19,180 bases of DNA from CAYSPO01 sp964432945 (GTDB lineage Bacteria; Bacillota; Clostridia; Tissierellales; Peptoniphilaceae). Under the pieces are notes generated by a model. That model ran no database searches. It saw only the letters and a list, made by a program, of their open reading frames with translations, and was not told the origin of the DNA. Position numbers and translations under genes: made by a program. The stretch covers positions 1 through 19,180 of the forward strand of contig CAYSPO010000022.1 of assembly GCA_964432945.1 (NCBI GenBank), given 5' to 3'. Positions 13,270-19,180 of the stretch are shown here, in pieces. Position 1 is the stretch's first letter. Every line of letters starts with the position of its first letter.

Positions 13270-15041
13270 AACATTTTTATATCATTTTGTAAAATCTTAT
13301 CATTTTCCTGAGACTGTGCCTCGTACATAGCCTTATAAATTCCATTTTCCTTTATTAGCTCATCGTGGCTTCCTTGTTCAACTACTCTTCCAGAGTCAAG
13401 GACATAAATAGTATCCACATGCTTTATTGTAGAAAGTCGGTGGGCGATTATTAGCATAGTCCTTCCCCTGCCTATAGACCTAACTCCTTCTTGAATAATA
13501 CCTTCAGTTTCTGTGTCTATATTAGAAGTAGCCTCGTCTAGGACTAAAATCTTAGGTTTTCCTACTATTGCACGAGCAAAAGAAATAATTTGTTTTTCTC
13601 CTGAAGATAAATTATCTGATGAAGTTGAGAGTGGGGAGTGAATTCCATTTCTTAACTTTCTTAAAAGTTCTTCTCCTCCGACCTCTATTAATGCTTCTTC
13701 TACTCTTTCATCGCTTATATCGTCGTTGAAAAGAGTGATATTATCTTTAACAGACCCCGTAAATAAGTTTGTGTCTTGAAGGACTATAGACATATTTTCC
13801 CTTAAAACTCTTTTATCGAAATCTTTTATATCCATTCCGTCTATTTTTATAGATCCTTTTTGAGGTTCATAGTAGGCGAATAATAAATTCATAATTGTCG
13901 ACTTACCAGATCCCGTATGGCCAACTAAGGCGATTTGTTCACCAGCAGCCACATCGATATTTATATCCTTTAGAATATAATTTTCTCCGTCATAGGCAAA
14001 GCTAACATCTTCAAAGCTTATTTCCCCTTTTTCAACCTTTACTTTCTTTTCTCCGAAATCTTCTTTTTCTATTTGAAGAATTTCAAAGATATGGTCGGCT
14101 GCAGTAATAGATTTTTCTAGTTCTCCTGATCTTAATACAACAATTCTTAGCTGACCGAATAGCTGAATCATATAGTTGGTAAAAGTATAAAATAACCCTA
14201 TACTTGCAGGGAATTTTCCAGAAATAGTACCGTAACCGAAGAAAAACAAGGCAAAGGCATTGGTTAAGTTCTGTAAACTCATTATCGCATTATTTCCTAA
14301 ACCAGCGAATACCTTTGTGAAACCTAGTCCATTTACATATATTTCCCTATTTGTTTTGTCTAGTTCTTCGTAGATATAATCTTCTTCATTAAAAGCTTGA
14401 ATAATCTCCATACCTTCTATGTTTTCATTTAAGTCTGAGTTAAATTTAGCCAAGGCTCTTCTTTGGGCATAGTTATATTTCTTAGATTTATTTTTATATT
14501 GAATAAGCAAAAACCAAATTATAGGTAGAGGAAGAAGTCCCAGTAAGGCAAGTCTATAATCTATCCTTGCCAAAGCAAAATATATACCAATAGCATAAAC
14601 TAAGGCGATTACAATTTGAGATAAAACCAACCTATATAATTCTTTTACATCTCTTGTGTCATTGGTAATTCTTGAAACAATTTGTCCTGCTGGCATTCTG
14701 TCATAATAGCTTATCGGTAAGCTTTGAATATGATTAAATACATCTTCCTGCATAAGCATTGCTACCTTGCTTGCCGTCTTATTGAAATAATAGTTGTAGG
14801 CAAAGCCAAACACAGAAGCCAAAGCCATAGTTACAAAATAAGTTACAAGTAGTAGAGTAAAAAAGTTTACATCTTTAGGCCCCACTCCTTCAATAAGCTG
14901 ACCATCTAAGATAAGACCAAGAACATAAGGCCCCACAACATCAGTTGCCATAGCTAGGATAGCGAAAATAAAACCAGCTATAAGGCTTGATTTAGTTTTC
15001 ATTCCGTAGTCAAATAGTCTTTTGTTTCTAAAGTTATTCAT
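13266..15041 (-). CDS. ABC exporter half-transporter, catalytic-site subunit
   Basis: A 591-residue type I (ABCB-like) exporter subunit with six membrane helices (about 1-310) fused to a nucleotide-binding domain. Seen: Walker A GHTGSGKS (374-381), Q-loop Gln422, signature LSSGE (478-482, departing from LSGGQ), Walker B ILVLDE (498-503) with catalytic Glu503, and switch His534. Its partner, encoded just upstream with an 8-nt overlap, has a standard signature but Asp in place of this Glu. That is the hallmark of a heterodimeric exporter with one consensus and one degenerate ATP site. GGAGGTGG precedes the ATG inside the partner gene. Relatives include LmrCD, TM287/288 and YfiBC, which export drugs or lipids. 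The cargo cannot be inferred. Confidence 0.95.
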   Translation of the reverse strand: MNNFRNKRLFDYGMKTKSSLIAGFIFAILAMATDVVGPYVLGLILDGQLIEGVGPKDVNFFTLLLVTYFVTMALASVFGFAYNYYFNKTASKVAMLMQEDVFNHIQSLPISYYDRMPAGQIVSRITNDTRDVKELYRLVLSQIVIALVYAIGIYFALARIDYRLALLGLLPLPIIWFLLIQYKNKSKKYNYAQRRALAKFNSDLNENIEGMEIIQAFNEEDYIYEELDKTNREIYVNGLGFTKVFAGLGNNAIMSLQNLTNAFALFFFGYGTISGKFPASIGLFYTFTNYMIQLFGQLRIVVLRSGELEKSITAADHIFEILQIEKEDFGEKKVKVEKGEISFEDVSFAYDGENYILKDINIDVAAGEQIALVGHTGSGKSTIMNLLFAYYEPQKGSIKIDGMDIKDFDKRVLRENMSIVLQDTNLFTGSVKDNITLFNDDISDERVEEALIEVGGEELLRKLRNGIHSPLSTSSDNLSSGEKQIISFARAIVGKPKILVLDEATSNIDTETEGIIQEGVRSIGRGRTMLIIAHRLSTIKHVDTIYVLDSGRVVEQGSHDELIKENGIYKAMYEAQSQENDKILQNDIKMF

Positions 15042-16761
15042 CTGCCACCTCCAGCTTTTGTGCTTGAAACTGCTCGTTGTACCAACCTTTTTTATTAACT
15101 AGGTCTTGGTGGCTTCCTCTTTCCACAATTCTTCCATTATCAAGGACGATAATTTCTTCTGCGTGCATAATTCCTGAAAGTCTATGAGCAGCTATAAGAG
15201 TTGTCTTACCCTTTCTTTCATTTATTAAATTAGAAATTATATTTTTCTCTGTTTTTGCATCAACTGCTGATAAGGAGTCATCTAGGATTAAAATTTCAGG
15301 ATTAATTAAAAGAGCTCTGGCTATAGATAGCCTTTGCTTTTGTCCTCCCGAAAGAGAAACTCCCCTTTCTCCTACCATTGTATCTATACCTTTAGGCATT
15401 CTTTCAAGGTCTTTTTTGAAATCAGCAAGTTCAATTGCTTTTTCGATAGTTTCTTCATCGTACTTTTCTCCGAAAGTTAAGTTATCTTTTATCGATTTAG
15501 AAAATAAAATATGATCTTGAGGAACATATCCTATCTTGTCTCTTATGCTCTTTGTAGAGAAGTCTTCTATCGGCTTATCTCCTAAGAAAATACTTTTATC
15601 TTCTATTGGATAGAGTCTAAGAACTTGCTTTAGAAAGCTAGTCTTCCCACTTCCTATTTTCCCTACAATACCAAGAGTTTCTCCCGGCTTTATCCGTACA
15701 TCAATATCCTTTAGTGCCTCTGTTGAATCTGAATATGAGAAAGAAAAATTATCAAATACTAATTCTTCTCCACCTCCGTAGTTAAGAGGATTTTCCTTGT
15801 CTGTAACTTCTTCCTTATAGTTCCATATCTCCCATATCCTATCCATTGAAGCTGCTGCCATTTGAAAGACATTTACAAACTCACCAAAAATAGAAACTGG
15901 TCTAATTAAAATATTTAAATACATTGTAAATGATACAAGTCCACCTAAAGTTAATTGAGATTTAGAGATTAAATAAGCCCCATAAACAAAGGCAATTATA
16001 TAAGAAATTCCTGGAACAAGTTTGGTTACTGCTGGAAAAAGAGCTGCCAACTTTACTTGATACATATTAGCCTCATAATATTCCTGAGACCTTTCATCAA
16101 ATCTTGCTCTTTCTGAGTCCTCTCTATTGAAAGCTCTTATTTCACGAACTCCGTTTACATTTTCTAATACACTTTCATTTAGTTTATCAAAGGCTCTTTG
16201 TATTCTGTCGTGAGCCTTATAAAGACCAGATACAGCTAATCTTGTAAAAACAACAATTAATATCATGGGTAAAACCGATAAAATTGTCATCTTAAAGGAA
16301 ACCATATAAGACATAACCCCGATAATAATTAAAGGGAAAATTGTAGACATAACTAAACTCATAACCCCAAAACCTGCCACGTCTTGAAGATTTCTAACAT
16401 CGTTTGTTGCCTTTCCCATTAGTGAACCAATGGAATTATTTTCATAAAAAATAGGACCTTGCCTTAATAGTTTTTTTACTAATTTTCTTCTAGTTTCTCT
16501 GCCCATTAAATCAGTACCTCTGAACATTAGATATTGGTAGGCGAAAGATAGAAAATACCCCAAGACAATAGATCCTATTGTTAGTCCCACATAATAATAA
16601 AGGTCTGTCATCTGTAAACTTCCTTTGGCTATTAAATCTGCCGTCTTTCCCATCAACCATGGAGGAACCAAATCTAGTGCCATATAAGCAAACATAAAAA
16701 ATAAAGAGAGTATATAAGATAGCTTATACTCCTTTATAAACCAATTAAATCTTTTTAACAT
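15034..16761 (-). CDS. ABC exporter half-transporter, degenerate-site subunit
   Basis: A 575-residue type I exporter subunit: six membrane helices (about 1-305), then a nucleotide-binding domain. Seen: Walker A GKIGSGKT (367-374), Q-loop Gln415, canonical LSGGQ (470-474), Walker B ILILDD (490-495) with Asp495 where the catalytic Glu normally sits, and switch His526. The Asp substitution marks the subunit that contributes the degenerate ATP site in a heterodimer. With the 591-residue partner the consensus site forms from this LSGGQ and the partner's Walker motifs. Its start lies 3 nt after the helicase stop, with GAGGTGA overlapping that stop, so all three genes are translated from one message. 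Export is the family role; substrate unknown. Confidence 0.95.
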   Translation of the reverse strand: MLKRFNWFIKEYKLSYILSLFFMFAYMALDLVPPWLMGKTADLIAKGSLQMTDLYYYVGLTIGSIVLGYFLSFAYQYLMFRGTDLMGRETRRKLVKKLLRQGPIFYENNSIGSLMGKATNDVRNLQDVAGFGVMSLVMSTIFPLIIIGVMSYMVSFKMTILSVLPMILIVVFTRLAVSGLYKAHDRIQRAFDKLNESVLENVNGVREIRAFNREDSERARFDERSQEYYEANMYQVKLAALFPAVTKLVPGISYIIAFVYGAYLISKSQLTLGGLVSFTMYLNILIRPVSIFGEFVNVFQMAAASMDRIWEIWNYKEEVTDKENPLNYGGGEELVFDNFSFSYSDSTEALKDIDVRIKPGETLGIVGKIGSGKTSFLKQVLRLYPIEDKSIFLGDKPIEDFSTKSIRDKIGYVPQDHILFSKSIKDNLTFGEKYDEETIEKAIELADFKKDLERMPKGIDTMVGERGVSLSGGQKQRLSIARALLINPEILILDDSLSAVDAKTEKNIISNLINERKGKTTLIAAHRLSGIMHAEEIIVLDNGRIVERGSHQDLVNKKGWYNEQFQAQKLEVADE

Positions 16762-16764
16762 TTT

Positions 16765-19083
16765 TCACCTCAGCTCCCAAAATCTTTCTATATCATCTTT
16801 AAGGGATTGGGTTTCATAGTAGTTTCTTATATGATTCCAGTGCTTAGGCATAAGTCTTCTGTAAGCCTTATCCATATATCTGTCATCTATTAAGACCACC
16901 GTACCCATATCCTCTTCTGTTCTAATAACCCTACCCGCAGCTTGAAGAATTTTATTCATAGCTGGATATTGGTAGGCATACTCAAAGCCCTTGTAGTCTT
17001 CTTCATTAAAGAAATCTCTTATAACATTTCTTTCAAAAGATAGGCCAGGAAGACCAACTGACACAATTATTGACCCGATAAGAGAATCCCCTGGTAGGTC
17101 AATCCCTTCAGAGAAAACTCCCCCGAGAACTGCAAAACCTACTAAAGAATTATCTACTTCAAAATCTTTTACAAAATTTTCCCTATCACCTTCACTCATA
17201 CCCCTTTTTTGGAGACTTATTGGAAGATTTGGAAATAGTTTTACAAACTCATTGTAGACCATCTCCATATAGGCATAAGAAGGAAAGAATACAAGGTAGT
17301 TTCCTTTCTTCTCTAAAACAACATCACTTATAGCCTGACAAATTGGGTAAACTGAAGCTGCCCTGTGCTTGTATTTTGTTGAAATAGCCAAAGTTCCTAG
17401 AAATAAGTTTTCTTGGGTAAAAGGAGAGTCGAGGTGGTACTTATAATCTTTATCCGTTCCTCCTAGAAGTTTTTTGTAGAAGCCCATAGGAGTTAGGGTA
17501 GCTGAGAAAAATATTCCCGACCTAGCTGCCTTTAGAGCAGCCTTAAATTTTTCAGAAGTATCTATGCAAAGAAGCTTGACTACAAGCATTTCTTCCTTAT
17601 CTAAGGTAAATATAGTCCTATAACCTTCATCATATAAATCAGAAATTCTTACATAGGCATTCATAAGAAAATAAAGCTGGAGAATTTCATCGTAGTTTTC
17701 ATTAGTCTTTTCTTTGGCTAGAAAAGGATCAAGCCTAGCCATTATAGCTTTAGAAAGATTAGCTATATCTTCGTCTTCTTCTTTTAGGACAAGCGTCCCT
17801 TCTTTCATCTGAGGTCTAAAGGACTCTATCTTACTTAGAAATTTAGAAATTAGTTTTCTTATTCCTAAATATTCCCCTGAAAAAGACTCTAGAATATTCA
17901 AGAAGTCAGCTGCCCTTAATTCAGCTGAATACATTTCTCTCCCTCTATCTATTAGGTTGTGAGCCTCGTCTACAAGGAAAGTGTATTTTTCCATAGGAGA
18001 GTCAAAAAATCTCCTTAGGTAGACAGAAGGATCAAAGGCATAGTTATAATCACAAATAACCATATCTGTGTAGATGCTTAGGTCTAGTTGAAATTCAAAA
18101 GGGCAAAGCCTGTGCTTTTCGCTGTACTTAATAATAGTTTCATAGTCGATTAAATCTTCATTTTCTAAAATATCTATAATTGCATCATTTACCCTGTCAA
18201 AGTGACCTTTGGCATAAGCACAGTCTCTTGGATTACATTTTACCTTGTCATTTAAGCAGGCCTTTTCTTTTGCAGTTATTACTACAGATTTTATCGATAA
18301 ACCTTTTTCTTTTAGTATCTTTAGAGCAGAGTTAGCTTGGTCTTTTGTAGTTGACCTTGCTGTTAGGTAGAAAATCTTATCTAGCTTTCCCCCGTCCATA
18401 GACTTTATACTAGGAAAAATACAGCTCATAGTCTTTCCAATGCCAGTAGGAGCTTCGCAGAATAAATTAACCCTGTCATCTATTGCCTTGTAAACTGCTG
18501 CAGCCATCTCCCTTTGTCCTTTTCTAAAGGCAAAAGGAAAATCTAAGGTTTTTATCGATTTATTTCTTTCTTCCCTATATCTCGCTAACTTTTCACTGAA
18601 GTCTAAATAGCTTAAAAGTAAATTTTCATAAAAATCTTTTAACTCTTGGAAAGTTAAAATCTTTCTAAATCTCTTTGTTTGTTCATCTTCTATATTATAG
18701 TAAGAAAGCTGGACACCTATGTTTTCTAGAGAATTATTACAAGAATAAAAATAAGCATAGCACATAGCCTGAGCCCAGTGGATAGATTTATCCTCTAAGC
18801 TATCTAAGTCCCTAGTAGTTGACTTTATCTCGTCAACTATAACAAGGTCATCTTCAAAGAGAATTCCATCTGCCCTGCCTTCAACCTTAAAGTTCATTCC
18901 CCCGTATTCACTTGTGTTAGTTAGTTTATATTCAGCCTTGTAGTTATCCTCGTATTCTTCTTGGAGTTTTTGATGGGCTCTTATTCCTTGAACCATTCTA
19001 TCTTGTGAAACATAAGAATCGTCAATATCTCCCGATCTCATAACAAACTCAACAAGGTTTCTAACAGAAATTTTTATCTGCAT
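16765..19083 (-). CDS. PD-(D/E)XK nuclease fused to XPD/DinG-type DNA helicase
   Basis: A 772-residue protein with two parts. The N-terminal about 165 residues look like a RecB/Cas4-type nuclease: a His in RAHQKL (37), GRADGI (Asp72), DEIKST (84-89 with E85 and K87), and the QxxxY helix motif at Gln105. The rest is a superfamily 2 helicase of the XPD/DinG group: Walker A APTGIGKT (211-218), DEAH (372-375), and motif VI AAGRVIRTEED near the C-terminus. Four cysteines (C276, C283, C288, C327) lie between Walker A and DEAH where XPD/DinG enzymes hold a 4Fe-4S cluster. Likely a 5'-3' DNA helicase with coupled nuclease for repair. GGTG sits 5 nt before ATG; a TATAAT is at 19106-19111. Exact role unknown. 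Confidence 0.9.
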   Translation of the reverse strand: MQIKISVRNLVEFVMRSGDIDDSYVSQDRMVQGIRAHQKLQEEYEDNYKAEYKLTNTSEYGGMNFKVEGRADGILFEDDLVIVDEIKSTTRDLDSLEDKSIHWAQAMCYAYFYSCNNSLENIGVQLSYYNIEDEQTKRFRKILTFQELKDFYENLLLSYLDFSEKLARYREERNKSIKTLDFPFAFRKGQREMAAAVYKAIDDRVNLFCEAPTGIGKTMSCIFPSIKSMDGGKLDKIFYLTARSTTKDQANSALKILKEKGLSIKSVVITAKEKACLNDKVKCNPRDCAYAKGHFDRVNDAIIDILENEDLIDYETIIKYSEKHRLCPFEFQLDLSIYTDMVICDYNYAFDPSVYLRRFFDSPMEKYTFLVDEAHNLIDRGREMYSAELRAADFLNILESFSGEYLGIRKLISKFLSKIESFRPQMKEGTLVLKEEDEDIANLSKAIMARLDPFLAKEKTNENYDEILQLYFLMNAYVRISDLYDEGYRTIFTLDKEEMLVVKLLCIDTSEKFKAALKAARSGIFFSATLTPMGFYKKLLGGTDKDYKYHLDSPFTQENLFLGTLAISTKYKHRAASVYPICQAISDVVLEKKGNYLVFFPSYAYMEMVYNEFVKLFPNLPISLQKRGMSEGDRENFVKDFEVDNSLVGFAVLGGVFSEGIDLPGDSLIGSIIVSVGLPGLSFERNVIRDFFNEEDYKGFEYAYQYPAMNKILQAAGRVIRTEEDMGTVVLIDDRYMDKAYRRLMPKHWNHIRNYYETQSLKDDIERFWELR

Positions 19084-19105
19084 TCTAGCACCAGTTTCTT
19101 TTTTT

Positions 19106-19111
19106 ATTATA
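19106..19111 (-). promoter_or_regulatory. Candidate -10 element for the helicase operon
   Basis: A perfect TATAAT on the minus strand, 22 nt before the helicase ATG, between that gene and the terminator of the preceding gene. The -35 at a 17-nt spacing (TTTTTG) is poor and falls in the terminator T-run. A second TATAAT occurs at 19120-19125. A promoter is expected here because a terminator lies directly upstream. Confidence 0.45.
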
Positions 19112-19128
19112 GTCTATTTATTATACAC

Positions 19129-19155
19129 CAAAAAAGGAGCTTATAAAAAGCTCCT
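19129..19155 (-). terminator. Intrinsic terminator of a minus-strand gene beyond the right edge
   Basis: AGGAGCTT (19135-19142) pairs with AAGCTCCT (19148-19155) around loop ATAAA. On the minus strand it is followed by a T-run (complement of 19130-19134). Polarity shows that a minus-strand gene ends just to the right. Confidence 0.85.
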
Positions 19156-19159
19156 ATAA

Positions 19160-19180
19160 TTATAAATCATAATATTCTTC
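19160..19180 (-). CDS. Possible 3' end of an unidentified gene (partial)
   Basis: Reading the minus strand from the window edge gives six codons, EEYYDL, then TAA (complement of 19160-19162), a few bases before the terminator at 19135-19155. A gene must end close by because of that terminator, and this frame has the right stop placement. Too little sequence is present to identify the product or exclude another frame. Confidence 0.35.
   Translation of the reverse strand, partial: EEYYDL

Noticed and set aside
13266..16761. CydDC-type thiol exporter because of the neighbouring thioredoxin/CcdA
   Set aside because: No cytochrome bd genes nearby and no CydDC-specific motif that I recognise; proximity alone is not enough.
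16765..17265. Cas4-like domain as sign of a CRISPR system
   Set aside because: No repeat-spacer array or other cas gene is visible in the window; the domain is part of a helicase fusion typical of repair proteins.

Overview
The window is AT-rich throughout, densely packed and mostly transcribed from the minus strand. Genes carry AGGAG-type ribosome sites, and the functions are those of a low-GC anaerobic Gram-positive. These include ribonuclease M5, RsmA, a 646-aa MetG with a C-terminal EMAP-like domain, a clostridial-style FeoB, a FeoB-associated Cys-rich miniprotein and a DUF6056-like membrane protein. My best guess is a Firmicute of the Tissierellia/Peptoniphilaceae type (Anaerococcus-like). 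That is inference from gene content and style; no rRNA is present to test it.

Layout from left to right. (1) Positions 1-1129 (+): the tail of a polar amino-acid ABC transporter operon, with two permeases, the first cut by the window edge, ending at a bidirectional terminator. (2) 1203-2482 (-): a two-gene operon of an SH3-domain lipoprotein followed by a GntR/FCD regulator. (3) 2483-2962: an AT-rich gap with the lipoprotein promoter, the feo terminator and some unexplained promoter-like and hairpin signals. (4) 2963-5944 (-): a ferrous-iron uptake operon, feoA-feoA-feoB-Cys-rich miniprotein (the last is a 50-aa gene), under a promoter overlain by two Fur-box-like 7-1-7 sites. (5) 5945-6322: a regulatory gap with the feo promoter, several palindromes and the rsmA terminator. 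(6) 6323-10419 (-): a tightly overlapping housekeeping operon metG-tatD-rnmV-rsmA. (7) 10500-11813 (+): a divergent polytopic DUF6056-like membrane protein. (8) 11882-19083 (-): a nuclease-helicase fusion, two half-transporters forming a heterodimeric ABC exporter, then a membrane-anchored thioredoxin and a CcdA-like electron conduit. (9) 19135-19155: a terminator for a minus-strand gene whose last codons may lie at 19160-19180.

How the genes fit together. The feo block is a self-contained iron-responsive Fe(II) importer. The metG block joins tRNA charging, 3'-5' DNA processing or quality control (TatD), 5S rRNA maturation and 16S rRNA dimethylation, a recurrent Firmicute gene cluster. The thioredoxin/CcdA pair looks like an extracytoplasmic thiol-reducing path: CcdA would move electrons across the membrane to a thioredoxin domain held off the membrane by a long charged linker. 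The two ABC half-transporters show the asymmetric nucleotide-binding domains typical of heterodimeric exporters.

I saw no CRISPR array, insertion sequence, phage gene, tRNA or rRNA. The least explained items are the large acidic insertion in FeoB, the tandem Fur-like boxes, the PD-(D/E)XK-helicase fusion, the linker-bearing thioredoxin with CcdA, and the possible small RNA in the gap after the lipoprotein gene. None of these is proof of a new system.
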